Positions 10,461-19,551 of a stretch of 64,000 bases of DNA are shown here, piece by piece. The notes below the pieces were generated by a model that did not search any database, was not told where the DNA came from, and saw only the letters and a list, made by a program, of their open reading frames with translations. The DNA lies in NCBI RefSeq assembly GCF_001005085.2, contig NZ_LBMU02000029.1, positions 62,001-126,000 of the forward strand, read 5' to 3'. A program made the translations under genes and the position numbers. This DNA comes from Streptomyces humi (GTDB lineage: Bacteria; Actinomycetota; Actinomycetes; Streptomycetales; Streptomycetaceae). The stretch's first letter is position 1. Each line of letters begins with the position of its first letter.

Positions 10461-11975
10461 GTGACCACCACGACCGACCTGGTGTCGTACGAGGACGCGC
10501 TGGCGTCGTACGACCCCGTCATGGGCCTTGAGGTCCATGTCGAACTCGGCACCAAGACCAAGATGTTCTGCGGGTGTTCGACCGAGCTGGGCGCCGAGCC
10601 CAACTCGCAGACCTGCCCGACCTGCCTCGGCCTGCCCGGCGCGCTCCCGGTCGTCAACGCGACCGGCGTCGAGTCAGCGATCAAGATCGGTCTCGCGCTG
10701 AACTGCGAGATCGCCGAGTGGTGCCGCTTCGCCCGGAAGAACTACTTCTATCCGGACATGCCGAAGAACTTCCAGACCTCCCAGTACGACGAGCCGATCG
10801 CCTTCAACGGGTACCTCGACGTACAGCTGGAGGACGGCACGTCCTTCCGCGTGGAGATCGAGCGCGCCCACATGGAGGAGGACACCGGCAAGTCCACCCA
10901 TGTGGGCGGTGCGACCGGCCGTATCCACGGCGCCTCGCACTCGCTGCTGGACTACAACCGCGCCGGCATCCCGCTCATCGAGATCGTCACCAAGCCGATC
11001 GAGGGCGCGGGCGAGCGTGCCCCCGAGGTCGCGCGGGCGTACGTGCGTGAGCTGCGCGAGGTCATCCGGGCGCTCGGCGTGTCCGAGGCCCGCATGGAGA
11101 TGGGCCAGATGCGCTGCGACGTGAACCTGTCGCTGCGCCCGAACGGCACCGAGAAGTTCGGCACCCGCTCCGAGACGAAGAACGTGAACTCGCTGCGGTC
11201 CGTGGAGCGCGCGGCCCGTTTCGAGATCATGCGGCACGCGGCCGTGCTGGGCGGCGGCGGGACGATCATCCAGGAGACCCGGCACTTCCACGAGGACACC
11301 GGGTCGACGACCTCGGGCCGCGTGAAGGAGGAGGCCGAGGACTACCGGTACTTCCCGGAGCCCGACCTGGTCCCCGTGGCGCCCTCGCGCGCGTGGGTGG
11401 AGGAGATCCGCGCGGCGCTGCCGGAGATGCCGCTGGCCCGCCGCACCCGTCTCCTCGCCGAGTGGGACATCTCGGCCACCGACATGCAGGCGATCCTGAA
11501 CGCCGGTGCGCTGGACCTGATCGTCGCCACCATCGACGCCGGAGCCGACGCGGCATCCGCCCGCAAGTGGTGGATGGGCGAACTGGCGCGCAGCGCCAAC
11601 GAGTCGGGCACCTCGCTGGACGAGCTGGCGATCACCCCGGCACAGGTCGCCCGGGTCACCGAACTGGTCTCGAAGGGCGACCTCAACGACAAGCTGGCGC
11701 GCCAGGTCATCGAGGGCGTCCTCGCGGGCGAGGGCACTCCGGACGAGGTGGTCGACAAGCGTGGTCTGAAGGTCGTGTCGGACGAGGGCGCGCTCGGCAA
11801 GGCCGTCGAGGACGCGATCGCCGGCAACCCGGGCATCGCCGACAAGATCCGCGGCGGCAAGGTGGCCGCGGCCGGTGCCCTGGTCGGCGCGGTCATGAAG
11901 GCCACCCGCGGTCAGGCCGACGCGGCCCGCGTCAAGGAGCTGATCCTGGAGCAGTTGGGCGTCAGCGAGGGCTGA
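10461..11975 (+). CDS. gatB: Asp/Glu-tRNA amidotransferase subunit B
   Basis: 504 aa from GTG at 10461. GatB binds and phosphorylates the misacylated tRNA. Family motifs are visible: [16 protein letters not shown], the Cys-rich zinc region (CGCST...[15 protein letters not shown]), [51 protein letters not shown] and [13 protein letters not shown], then the C-terminal helical and YqeY-like tail ([12 protein letters not shown] to the end). Last gene of the gat operon. A strong hairpin follows 16 bp after the stop. Confidence 0.97.
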   Translation: MTTTTDLVSYEDALASYDPVMGLEVHVELGTKTKMFCGCSTELGAEPNSQTCPTCLGLPGALPVVNATGVESAIKIGLALNCEIAEWCRFARKNYFYPDMPKNFQTSQYDEPIAFNGYLDVQLEDGTSFRVEIERAHMEEDTGKSTHVGGATGRIHGASHSLLDYNRAGIPLIEIVTKPIEGAGERAPEVARAYVRELREVIRALGVSEARMEMGQMRCDVNLSLRPNGTEKFGTRSETKNVNSLRSVERAARFEIMRHAAVLGGGGTIIQETRHFHEDTGSTTSGRVKEEAEDYRYFPEPDLVPVAPSRAWVEEIRAALPEMPLARRTRLLAEWDISATDMQAILNAGALDLIVATIDAGADAASARKWWMGELARSANESGTSLDELAITPAQVARVTELVSKGDLNDKLARQVIEGVLAGEGTPDEVVDKRGLKVVSDEGALGKAVEDAIAGNPGIADKIRGGKVAAAGALVGAVMKATRGQADAARVKELILEQLGVSEG

Positions 11976-11991
11976 GCGACCCCGGTTCGCA

Positions 11992-12030
11992 GGGTACGGC
12001 CCCGGAGGCAGCGCCTCCGGGGCCGTACCC
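11992..12030. terminator. bidirectional terminator between gatB and methyltransferase
   Basis: Perfect 18-bp stem (GGGTACGGCCCCGGAGGC paired with its complement) and a 3-nt loop AGC, placed between two convergent genes (gatB stop 11975, methyltransferase stop 12032). There is no U-run, which is common for Streptomyces terminators. Confidence 0.85.
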
Positions 12031-12031
12031 G

Positions 12032-12829
12032 TCAGAGGCGGCGGCCGACGACCCGGACGAAGCCGAGCGTGCGTCCCTGGTCGGCGCGGAGCGTCTCGGC
12101 GACCTCACGGGCCATCGTGCGATGGAACTCCTCCGGGCTCTCCTCCATGACCACCTCGCACCACAGCAGCCAGTCCCGCCAGCCGTCCGGCTGCCAGTCG
12201 GCCGTCTCGACCTCCACGGCCCCGCTGCGGGTCCAGTGGCGGTGCCACCAGGCGGCGGAGTGGAAGCACCAGTAGCCGGGGTCCCACCACGGCTTCAGGT
12301 GCTCCGGCGGCTCGGTGCCGGTGATCTCCTCCCGTAGCGCCGGCACCACCACTCCGATCCGGCCCCCGGGCTTCAGCAGCCGGGTGAGCGTGGGCAGATA
12401 GAGGTCGTCGGTGCCGAAGTACTGGTACGCGTCGATGCTCACGACCGCGTCGAAGCCGCCCTCGGCGAAGGGCAGGTCGTGCGCCTCGGCGTGCACGGGC
12501 TGCACCCGGTCGGCGAACCCGGCCTCGGCGATGCGCCGGGCGTTGTCGTCCGGCTTGACCCACAGGTCGGCGGCGGTGACCTGGGCGTGGAACTCCCTGG
12601 CCAGGAAGATCGAGGTCATCGCCCGGCCGCAGCCCAGGTCGAGGACGCGCGCGCAGGGGCGCAGGGTGTCCAGGCCGAGGGCCGGGGCCAGCCATTCCAG
12701 CAGCCACAGGGCGTGCGGGCCCATCTGGTTCTCGACGGCCCACCGGGCGTCGTAGGTGCTGCTGAGGGGGTAACGGGGCAGGGTGAGACGGTCAGTCAGG
12801 CGGTCGTCCGTGATCCCGGAATCGGACAT
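12032..12829 (-). CDS. SAM-dependent class I methyltransferase
   Basis: 265 aa from ATG at 12829. Rossmann-fold methyltransferase motifs: motif I VLDLGCGRAMTSIFLA, motif II-type acidic residue TAADLW, motif IV FDAVVSIDAYQYFG, and the post-IV LKPGGRIGVVVP. The C-terminal part (EPPEHLKPWWDPGYWCFHSAAWWHRHW) is rich in Trp and shapes the acceptor pocket. Substrate unknown; the fold resembles small-molecule or lipid methyltransferases. It stands alone on the minus strand, convergent with gatB and divergent from a small membrane protein gene. Confidence 0.85.
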   Translation of the reverse strand: MSDSGITDDRLTDRLTLPRYPLSSTYDARWAVENQMGPHALWLLEWLAPALGLDTLRPCARVLDLGCGRAMTSIFLAREFHAQVTAADLWVKPDDNARRIAEAGFADRVQPVHAEAHDLPFAEGGFDAVVSIDAYQYFGTDDLYLPTLTRLLKPGGRIGVVVPALREEITGTEPPEHLKPWWDPGYWCFHSAAWWHRHWTRSGAVEVETADWQPDGWRDWLLWCEVVMEESPEEFHRTMAREVAETLRADQGRTLGFVRVVGRRL

Positions 12830-13001
12830 CGGTGAACGGGCTCCTTGTGATCTTCGTAGTGGAAGGCGATGCGTAGGAGCTCGTTCGAACCGGCAAACAA
12901 TGCACCCGCTTCGGTCGTCGGCGAGGGGCCGGACAAGGCTGACCAGCGGAAGCTAGCAGTTGTGGAGGTGCTCCGCAGCCGCTTTTCCCAGGTGCGGGTA
13001 C

Positions 13002-13007
13002 TACGCT
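13002..13007 (+). promoter_or_regulatory. -10 element, likely leaderless transcript
   Basis: TACGCT (TAnnnT type) 8 nt before the ATG at 13016. No Shine-Dalgarno sequence is present, supporting a leaderless message. Confidence 0.45.
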
Positions 13008-13015
13008 CGCCCGCC

Positions 13016-13348
13016 ATGACCGCACACGCCGAGTCCGGCACCGAACCGGAGACAGCCGAACCGGAGACAGCCGAGGTGGAGGCGGCCGACGACGAGGACG
13101 TCATCGAGGACGCCCGCCGGGCCCGCTGGACCGCCACCGTCACCGGAGCGCTGCTGGCCCTGATGGGGCTCACCGCTTCCTCGATGCGGCTGGGCGGGGT
13201 GCCCGCCCTCGTGCCGACCGCCTACGGCTCCGGGGCCGTCGTCTGTGTGGTGGCGTCGGCGCTGGGGGCCAGGGGGCGCACCCGGGTGGCCCTCTGGCTG
13301 ATGGTCCTGGGGACCATGGTGATGGCCCTCGGAGACCAGTTCGACTGA
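13016..13348 (+). CDS. small acidic-tailed membrane protein
   Basis: 110 aa. The frame is open from 12869, but ATG 13016 is preferred because coding character begins there and a -10 element lies 8 nt upstream. The first 38 residues are very acidic with an internal repeat (EPETAEPETAEVEAADDEDVIED). Three hydrophobic helices follow (ATVTGALLALMGLTASSM, VPTAYGSGAVVCVVASALGA, VALWLMVLGTMVMALG). No known domain. A cytoplasmic acidic tail on a three-helix membrane protein is typical of conserved actinobacterial membrane hypotheticals. Function unknown. Confidence 0.7.
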   Translation: MTAHAESGTEPETAEPETAEVEAADDEDVIEDARRARWTATVTGALLALMGLTASSMRLGGVPALVPTAYGSGAVVCVVASALGARGRTRVALWLMVLGTMVMALGDQFD

Positions 13349-13412
13349 GGTGCCGGCCGCCCATGAGAGGGTTGGCATGGTCTGGCGGAACTGGAGAAGG
13401 AGCGACGCCCGG

Positions 13413-13985
13413 ATGTACGCGATGTCCCTGGGTGACGGCGCCGAACTGCGGCCCCTGGAGGTCTGGCACGCCGAGGAACTGCTGGCCGCCGTCGACCGGG
13501 GGCGCGAGTTCATCGGACGGCACGTCCCGTTGCCCGAGGTGATCCCGGACCTGGACGGCGCCCGCGCCTACCTCCGCGGCTACGCCGACAAGCGGGCCGC
13601 CGACGCCGGCAGCCTGCACGGGCTGTGGCTGGACGGGCGGCTCGTCGGCGGGCTGCTCTTCCGGACCTGGGACACGGCCGAGGGGGTCTGCGAGGCCGGC
13701 TGCTGGCTGGAGCCCGCGGTCACCGGGCGGGGGCTGGTCACCCGGGGCATGCGCGTCCTCGTGGACTGGGCGTTTGACGAGCGTGGCATGCACCGTGTGG
13801 AGTGGCATGCGTCGTCGGCCAACGAACCGAGCATCAACGTGGCCCGGCGGCTGGGCATGACCCGCGACGGCGTGCTGCGGGAGAACTACCCCCACCGGGG
13901 CGTGCGCACGGACACCGAGGTCTGGTCGGTGCTGGCCCCCGAGTGGCGTGCGGCACGCGCGCGTACCGCACAGCACGATCATTAA
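13413..13985 (+). CDS. GNAT family N-acetyltransferase (RimJ/RimL type)
   Basis: 190 aa from ATG 13413 (ribosome site GGAGAAGGAGCG). An in-frame ATG at 13377 is an alternative. GNAT features: N-terminal strand AELRPLEVWHAEEL, central LWLDGRLVGGLLFRTWD, the acetyl-CoA loop CWLEPAVTGRGLVTRGMRVLVDWAF (Q/RxxGxG/A region) and the C-terminal HRVEWHASSANEPSINVARRLGMTRDG typical of RimJ/RimL-like enzymes that acetylate protein N-termini or small amines. True substrate unknown. It lies 64 bp after the small membrane protein gene and may be cotranscribed with it. Confidence 0.85.
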   Translation: MYAMSLGDGAELRPLEVWHAEELLAAVDRGREFIGRHVPLPEVIPDLDGARAYLRGYADKRAADAGSLHGLWLDGRLVGGLLFRTWDTAEGVCEAGCWLEPAVTGRGLVTRGMRVLVDWAFDERGMHRVEWHASSANEPSINVARRLGMTRDGVLRENYPHRGVRTDTEVWSVLAPEWRAARARTAQHDH

Positions 13986-14007
13986 GAGACCTCTCAGACA
14001 GCGTCCG

Positions 14008-14013
14008 TACGGT
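14008..14013 (+). promoter_or_regulatory. -10 element, likely leaderless transcript
   Basis: TACGGT (TAnnnT type) exactly 7 nt before ATG 14021. A GAGG motif is only 1 nt from the ATG, too close to act as a ribosome site. Confidence 0.45.
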
Positions 14014-14020
14014 GCGAGGT

Positions 14021-14668
14021 ATGGGAACGAAGACAGTGGACGGGGCCGGGACCGGCGCCGAGGCGAAGAACGACCAGAAGGCGACCGAGGAGGCGACGAC
14101 TGCCGTCACCGAGGCCCCTGCCGAGGGCGCGGAGAAGGCTCCCGCCGAGGCGGTGGAGAAGGCTCCCGCCGCAGGTGAGGCTGACGCAGCGGTCACCGAG
14201 GCGGACGCGGACGAGTTCGACGACCTCACCGAGGAGGAACTGGCGGCCCTCGCCGAGGAGGAGCCGGAGGGCCCGTCCGGGGTCGGGCAGGGTGCCGGTG
14301 CCGTCGTCTCCGTCGCGCTCGGCCTGGTCTCCCTCACGGGTGGCTGGATCGGCACGGTCGCCGCGGCCCGCGAGACCCTCATCGGCCAGCTCCAGACCTC
14401 GTCGACGGCGAGCGTCGCCAAGCAGGTCAAGGAGGTCTACGGCGACGCGTGGCAGACCACCGCGCTGTGGGCCGGCCTCTTCGCGCTGGTCGCGCTGGTC
14501 ACCGGTGTCGTGGTGCTGGTCCGGCCCGCCTTCGGGGCCCCCGGCAGGACGCAGGCGCCGTGGATCAAGTCGGTCGCCTGGGCGGGTGTCGCGCTCGCCG
14601 TCATCGGCCTGCTGCTGGCCGTCCTCAAGTACTCCGACGCACTCCTCGGGCTGCCTTCGACCAGCTGA
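14021..14668 (+). CDS. Ala/Glu-rich membrane protein
   Basis: 215 aa from ATG 14021. The first 95 residues are low-complexity, alanine- and glutamate-rich (KATEEATTAVTEAPAEGAEK..., LTEEELAALAEEEPEG). Three hydrophobic segments follow: GAVVSVALGLVSLTGGWIGTV, ALWAGLFALVALVTGVVVLV and SVAWAGVALAVIGLLLAVL. A cytosolic acidic tail with a short membrane domain is the simplest reading. Similar in layout to the protein at 13016-13348, though I see no clear sequence homology. Function unknown. A 22-bp-stem terminator follows 30 bp downstream. Confidence 0.75.
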   Translation: MGTKTVDGAGTGAEAKNDQKATEEATTAVTEAPAEGAEKAPAEAVEKAPAAGEADAAVTEADADEFDDLTEEELAALAEEEPEGPSGVGQGAGAVVSVALGLVSLTGGWIGTVAAARETLIGQLQTSSTASVAKQVKEVYGDAWQTTALWAGLFALVALVTGVVVLVRPAFGAPGRTQAPWIKSVAWAGVALAVIGLLLAVLKYSDALLGLPSTS

Positions 14669-14697
14669 GGAAGCGGCGGGAACAACGCAGGTCACCA

Positions 14698-14744
14698 GGG
14701 GCCTCAGGTCGTCCGTAAGTACCTTACGGACGACCTGAGGCCCC
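14698..14744. terminator. strong perfect inverted repeat, probable terminator
   Basis: A perfect 22-bp inverted repeat (14698-14719 and 14723-14744; arms start GGGGCCTCAGGTCGTCC) with only a 3-nt TAC loop, downstream of the gene ending at 14668. The stem is unusually long and flawless; no U-tract follows on either strand. Terminator is the simplest call. Confidence 0.75.
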
Positions 14745-14876
14745 TTACGCGCGTCCGGGGCCCCGCGGCCGCCCGAAGATGCGGAACTCTCCCGATGTGG
14801 CGCACCCCCCTGGGAGACGAAGGTGGAGGCATCGCGGACAGCGAAGTCCGGACACCACCTCTTCCAGGAGAACCCG

Positions 14877-15068
14877 ATGCTCGCGTACGAACTCCACCAG
14901 ATCCGTTCCGCCGAACTGCGCCGGCAGGCCGCCGACGCCCGCCTCGCCCGCGAGGCCGTCCGCTTCCGCCGCGCCGCGCGCCGCGCGGAGACGACCGGCG
15001 GCGCCGCCGAGCCGGACGGCGCCCATACCGCCGGCCGCGGCGGGCGCCGGCTCCCACGCCCGGCATGA
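14877..15068 (+). CDS. small basic protein, 63 aa
   Basis: 63 aa from ATG 14877 with ribosome site CAGGAGAA at 6 nt. The first half is a charged amphipathic helix (MLAYELHQIRSAELRRQAAD, then AREAVRFRRAARRAE), the tail a disordered Gly/Arg stretch. I recall short streptomycete proteins with the same MLxYELHQxRxAEL opening, function unknown. It precedes the large LuxR-family regulator by about 190 bp on the same strand; no functional link is evident. Confidence 0.65.
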   Translation: MLAYELHQIRSAELRRQAADARLAREAVRFRRAARRAETTGGAAEPDGAHTAGRGGRRLPRPA

Positions 15069-15256
15069 CCGGGCCCCGGCCGGGCGCCGACGCCCGTCCG
15101 AAGGCCGGGAGGACAGCCACCGGCGGCCGTACGGGGGTCGGCCGCCGGTACTCCTCCCTGCCGTCAGCTCGTACGACAAGCGCACCGGCGCTGTGGAAAA
15201 CCGCTGCCGTCCCCTCCGCGCCGCGTGCGATGCTCTGGCCTGTGGAGACCAGGTCC

Positions 15257-18256
15257 GTGAGTCCCGTGTTCGTAGGCCGCAGCGACGAGTTGGAGGCACT
15301 GAACGAGGCGCTCGCCCGTGCCGGGGCCGCCGAGCCGCAGGCGCTGCTGCTCGGCGGCGAGGCCGGCGTCGGCAAGACCCGGCTGGTCGAGGAGTTCGCC
15401 ACGGCCGCCTGCCGCGGCGGCGCGGTCGTCGCGGTCGGCGGCTGTGTCGAGATCGGCGCCGACGGCCTGCCGTTCGCCCCTTTCTCCACCGCTCTGCGCA
15501 CCCTCCGGGCCGCCCTGCCCGACGAGTGGGCAGCGGCCGCCGCGGGCCAGGAGGAGGAACTGGCCCGGCTGCTGCCCGAACTCGGCGAGGCCACCTCGAG
15601 CCGCCACGACGAACAGGGCATGGCCCGCCTCTTCGAACTCACCGCCCGCCTCCTGGAGCGGATCGCCGCCGACCGCACGGTGGTCGTCGCCCTGGAGGAC
15701 CTGCACTGGTCCGACGCCTCCACCCGCCACCTCCTCGCCTACCTGCTGCGCACCCTGCGCACCGGCCGGCTCGTCGTCCTCGCCACCTACCGCTCCGACG
15801 ACATCCACCGCCGCCACCCGCTGCGCCCCCTGCTCGCCGAGCTCGACCGGCTGCGCACCGTCCACCGACTCGAACTCGCCCGGTTCAACCGCGAGGAGGT
15901 CGGCCGCCAGATCGCCGGCATCCTGGCCGCCGAACCCGACCCCGCCCAGGTCGACGAGATCTTCGAACGCTCCGACGGCAACGCCTTCTTCGTCGAGGAA
16001 CTGGCCGTCGCCGCCGCCGAGGGCTGCTGCACCGGCCTCACCGACTCGCTGCGGGACCTGCTCCTGGTACGGGTCGAGGCACTGCCGGAGAGCGCCCAAC
16101 GGGTCGTCAGGATCGTCGCCGAGGGCGGCTCCACCGTCGAGTACCGGCTCCTCGAGGCCGTCGCCCGGCTCGCCGAGGACGACCTGATCGAGGCGCTGCG
16201 GGTCGCCGTCGGCGCCAACATCCTCACCGCCACCCCGGCCGGTGACGGCTACCGCTTCCGGCACTCCCTGGTCCGCGAGGCCGTCGCCGACGACCTGCTG
16301 CCGGGCGAACGCTCGCGGCTCAACCGGCGGTACGCCGAGGCACTGGAGACCGACCCCGCCCTGGTGCCGGCCGAGGCGCGGGTGACCCGCCTGGCCAGCT
16401 ACTGGTACCAGGCCCACGACCCCGCCAAGGCCCTGCCCGCCGTCCTCGACGCCTCCGTCGTGGCCCGCCGCCGGCACGCCTACAGCGAGCAACTGCGGCT
16501 CCTGGAGCGGGCGATGGAGCTCTGGGACACCGTCCCCGAGGAAATCCGCGCGGCCCTGCGACCGGTCGACTACACCGACGTCTACCCGCCCTGCGGCTGT
16601 GACCCGGCCACCACCCCGCTGGGTTACCTCGACCTGATGGCGGAGGCGGCGGTCGCCGGCCGCTACTGCGGGGAGCGGGAACGTGCCCTGAAGATCACCA
16701 AGAAGGCCCTGCGGATCCTCGGGGAGGACGACGACGCGCAGCGCGCGGCCTGGTTCTGGGTGCAGCGCTCCCGCCTCGTCCAGGGCCTGGGCCGCGGCGA
16801 CGGCTGGCAGGAACTGGGTACCGCCCAGGACCTGGTGCGCGGCCTGCCGCCCTCGGAGGTGCACGCCGACGTGCTGGCCAACGTGGCCGCCTGGTCGATG
16901 CTCCACGAACCGGGCCCGGAGGCCTTCGCCGCCGCCGAACGGGCCGTCGAGTACGCCCGCATGGTCGGCGCCCGCGAGATCGAGCTCAACGCGCGCATCA
17001 CCCTCGGCTGCCTCATGGTCGACGCGGGTGACGTGGCGAACGGACTGCGGGAGCTGGAGCGGGTCAGGGAGGCCGCGCTCCAGGAGGGCATCACCCATGT
17101 CGCGGGCCGCGCCTACGTGAACCTGCCCTCCGAACTGGAAGCGGTCGGCCGGTCCCGGGAGGCGGTGCCCATCCTGCGGGAGGGCCTGGTCTTCGCCCGC
17201 CGGTTCGGCCTGCTGGACTCCGAGGTGTGGATCTGGGGCAACCTCTCCGACTCGCTGTACACCCTCGGCCAGTGGGACGAGGCCGCCGAGGCCGCCGCCG
17301 GTGCCCTCGGCTCCGCGGCCAGCGCCAAACCCCGGGGCGCCGGCGCGCTGGGACTCGCCCACATCGCCCTCGCCCGGGGCGACGTCGAGGAGGCCGCCCG
17401 CCGCCTCGCCGTCTCCCGCACCCACTACGGCAGCCACGACCCGATGCCGCAGGCGCTGCTGCCGCTGGCCCGGATCGCCGTCGGCGTGGCCGCCGCCGAG
17501 GGCCGGCTGCTGGACGCCCGTACCGAACTGGACCGTGCCCTGGCGTTCGGCTTCCCGCCCGGCGCCCAGCGCTACGGCTGGCCGCTGCTGCTGGCCGCCG
17601 GCACCGCCGAGGCCGACGCCCGCGCCCTGTCCGCGGCGGCCGACGGCCGCGCCGACGTCCTCGACCGGCTCGCCGAGGCCGCCCGCACCCTCACCACCGG
17701 CGCTCCCGTGTGGCAGGCCTACGAGCGCTGGACCCGCGCCGAACTGCACCGCGCCCGGGGCACCGACACCGCCGCCCTCTGGTCGGACGTGGTCCTCGAC
17801 TTCGAGACCCTGGACCGCCCCTACGACCTCGCCCGGGTCCGCCGCCGCCTCGCCCAGGCCCTGCTGGAGGAGGCCGCCGGCGACGAGGAACGCGAGCGCG
17901 CGAGGGACCTGCTCCGGCTGGCCGGCGCGGTCGCCGAGCACCTGGGTGCCCGTCCGCTGGCCGAAGCCGTCGCGCTGCTCGCCCAGCGGGCCCGCCTGAC
18001 CCTCACCGCCCGCACGCCCGGGCGGGCCCTCGACCCCGCCGAAAGGCTCGGTCTCACCAGCCGGGAGCGGGACGTCCTGCGCCTGGTGTCGGCCGGCCGC
18101 ACCAACCGCCAGATCGCCGAGGAGCTGTTCATATCCCCGAAGACGGCGAGCGTCCACGTCTCCAACATCCTGGGCAAGCTGGGCGTAGCGGGCCGGGGCG
18201 AGGCGGCGGCGATGGCGCACCGGCTGGAGCTGTTCCCGGTGGGTCAGGTGACCTGA
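15257..18256 (+). CDS. large ATP-binding LuxR-family regulator (LAL type)
   Basis: 999 aa from GTG 15257 (GGAG 9 nt upstream; other starts at 15230 and 15242 are possible). Layout: N-terminal SPVFVGRSDELEAL entry to an AAA/NACHT-like ATPase with Walker A GGEAGVGKTRL (about 32-42) and Walker B VVVALEDLHWSD, the long helical TPR-like middle (about 370-900), and a C-terminal LuxR helix-turn-helix LTSRERDVLRLVSAGRTNRQ...TASVHVSNILGKLGV (about 935-985). LAL proteins are ATP-dependent activators, often for sugar use or antibiotic clusters; the target here is unknown. The 3' end overlaps the convergent sugar dehydrogenase gene by 13 bp. Confidence 0.9.
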   Translation: MSPVFVGRSDELEALNEALARAGAAEPQALLLGGEAGVGKTRLVEEFATAACRGGAVVAVGGCVEIGADGLPFAPFSTALRTLRAALPDEWAAAAAGQEEELARLLPELGEATSSRHDEQGMARLFELTARLLERIAADRTVVVALEDLHWSDASTRHLLAYLLRTLRTGRLVVLATYRSDDIHRRHPLRPLLAELDRLRTVHRLELARFNREEVGRQIAGILAAEPDPAQVDEIFERSDGNAFFVEELAVAAAEGCCTGLTDSLRDLLLVRVEALPESAQRVVRIVAEGGSTVEYRLLEAVARLAEDDLIEALRVAVGANILTATPAGDGYRFRHSLVREAVADDLLPGERSRLNRRYAEALETDPALVPAEARVTRLASYWYQAHDPAKALPAVLDASVVARRRHAYSEQLRLLERAMELWDTVPEEIRAALRPVDYTDVYPPCGCDPATTPLGYLDLMAEAAVAGRYCGERERALKITKKALRILGEDDDAQRAAWFWVQRSRLVQGLGRGDGWQELGTAQDLVRGLPPSEVHADVLANVAAWSMLHEPGPEAFAAAERAVEYARMVGAREIELNARITLGCLMVDAGDVANGLRELERVREAALQEGITHVAGRAYVNLPSELEAVGRSREAVPILREGLVFARRFGLLDSEVWIWGNLSDSLYTLGQWDEAAEAAAGALGSAASAKPRGAGALGLAHIALARGDVEEAARRLAVSRTHYGSHDPMPQALLPLARIAVGVAAAEGRLLDARTELDRALAFGFPPGAQRYGWPLLLAAGTAEADARALSAAADGRADVLDRLAEAARTLTTGAPVWQAYERWTRAELHRARGTDTAALWSDVVLDFETLDRPYDLARVRRRLAQALLEEAAGDEERERARDLLRLAGAVAEHLGARPLAEAVALLAQRARLTLTARTPGRALDPAERLGLTSRERDVLRLVSAGRTNRQIAEELFISPKTASVHVSNILGKLGVAGRGEAAAMAHRLELFPVGQVT

Positions 18257-19410
18257 AGCTCCAGGATCCGGTCGTCGCCGGCCTTGGGCCTGCCCCGCCC
18301 GTCCGTGTTGCTGGTCACCAGCCACACCTTGTCACCGCCCGCGGCGACGACGGTCCGCAGCCGGCCGTACTCGCCGGTGAGGAAGGCCTGCGGCGCGGCG
18401 GCCGCGGTCGTGCCCTTGAGGGGGATGCGCCACAACCGCTGCCCCTTCAGACCCGCCATCCAGATCACGCCGTTCACGTAGGCGATACCGCTGGGAGAGG
18501 CGTCGTCGGTGTGCCACTGGGCGATCGGGTTCACGTACCTGGGGTCGCTGGACCTGCCCTCCGCGTTCGGCCAGCCGTAGTCGCCGCCGGGCTTGACGGC
18601 GTTCAGCTCGTCCCAGGTGTCCTGGCCGAACTCCGAGGCGAACAGCCGCTGCCTGTCGTCCCAGGCCAGGCCCTGCACGTTGCGGTGGCCGTAGGTGTAC
18701 ACGGGGGAGTCGGGGAACGGGTTGCCGGGGGCCGGATCGCCCTCCGGCGTCAGCCGCAGGATCTTCCCGCCCAGCGACTTCCGGTCCTGGGCGAGACCGC
18801 GCCGGCCGCTCTCCCCGGTGCCTGCGTAGAGCATGCCGTCGGGGCCGAAGGCGATCCGGCCGCCGTTGTGGATGAACCCCTTGGGGATGCCCTTGAAGAC
18901 CGTGTCGGGGGCGCCCAGCTGCTCGCCGGCCGGTTTGGCCCCGTCCCACAGCATCCGCACGATCCGGTTGTCGGAGGCCGAGGTGAAGTACGCGTAGATC
19001 ATGTGGTCCGAGGCGAAGCCGGGGGAGAGGGCGATACCGAGGAGCCCGCCCTCACCGGCGGCGGCCACCCCCGACACCGTGCCCAGCTCGGTGATCTTCC
19101 CGGTCTTCTCGTCCACCTTGCTGATCGTCCCGTCGTCCCGGTCGGAGACCAGCAGCCCGGCCCCGTCCGGCAGCGGCGCGAGCCCCCAGGGCGACTTCAG
19201 CCCCTCGGCCACCGTACGCACCAGCTTGACCGACCCCTTGGCGGGCGCGACGGCCTCGGCGGACGCCGACGCACCGCCCGACGCACCGCCCGACGCACTC
19301 CCGGCCCAGGACGGCGTGGGAAGCCCCTCCCCACCACCACCGGAGGAACACCCGGCCACCAGCAGCAGCCCGGCCGCAGTCAATACGGCGGTCACACCTC
19401 GGCGTTGCAC
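18244..19410 (-). CDS. PQQ-type soluble aldose/sorbosone dehydrogenase, lipoprotein
   Basis: 388 aa from GTG 19410 (ribosome site GGAAGGGG). The N-terminus is a lipoprotein signal with lipobox LLVAGCSS, then a Gly/Ser/Ala linker. The remaining part is a six-bladed beta-propeller of the GdhB/glucose-sorbosone dehydrogenase family: LKSPWGLAPLPDGAGLLVSDRDDG, GEGGLLGIALSPGF, IHNGGRIAFGPDGMLYAGTGE, YTYGHRNVQGLAWD, ASEFGQDTWDELN, GDYGWPNAEG. The propeller fold and HRNVQGL/GxDxWDELN motifs fit PQQ and calcium binding; whether it holds PQQ cannot be told. Cell-surface oxidation of a sugar is inferred. Overlaps the LAL gene tail-to-tail. Confidence 0.88.
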   Translation of the reverse strand: MQRRGVTAVLTAAGLLLVAGCSSGGGGEGLPTPSWAGSASGGASGGASASAEAVAPAKGSVKLVRTVAEGLKSPWGLAPLPDGAGLLVSDRDDGTISKVDEKTGKITELGTVSGVAAAGEGGLLGIALSPGFASDHMIYAYFTSASDNRIVRMLWDGAKPAGEQLGAPDTVFKGIPKGFIHNGGRIAFGPDGMLYAGTGESGRRGLAQDRKSLGGKILRLTPEGDPAPGNPFPDSPVYTYGHRNVQGLAWDDRQRLFASEFGQDTWDELNAVKPGGDYGWPNAEGRSSDPRYVNPIAQWHTDDASPSGIAYVNGVIWMAGLKGQRLWRIPLKGTTAAAAPQAFLTGEYGRLRTVVAAGGDKVWLVTSNTDGRGRPKAGDDRILELQVT

Positions 19411-19498
19411 GATCAGGACCCCTTCCACAGCTCTCCGCCCGACGTTAGTGCAGCGCCCCTGTCGGAGGCGTGGGGAACCGCGCGACCAGCCACGACGC

Positions 19499-19536
19499 GG
19501 CCGCACGAACCGACGACGGCCGCACGAACCGACGAC
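19499..19536. repeat. 19-bp tandem duplication
   Basis: GGCCGCACGAACCGACGAC occurs twice head-to-tail (19499-19517 and 19518-19536) in the gap between the sugar dehydrogenase and aldo/keto reductase genes. Confidence 0.85.
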
Positions 19537-19551
19537 AGAAACCCGCGACCC

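Noticed and set aside
15164..18325. 1053-aa minus-strand open frame opposite the LAL regulator
   Set aside because: Low-complexity Gly/Gln/Val/Arg translation and no ribosome site; the plus strand has clear Walker and LuxR motifs.
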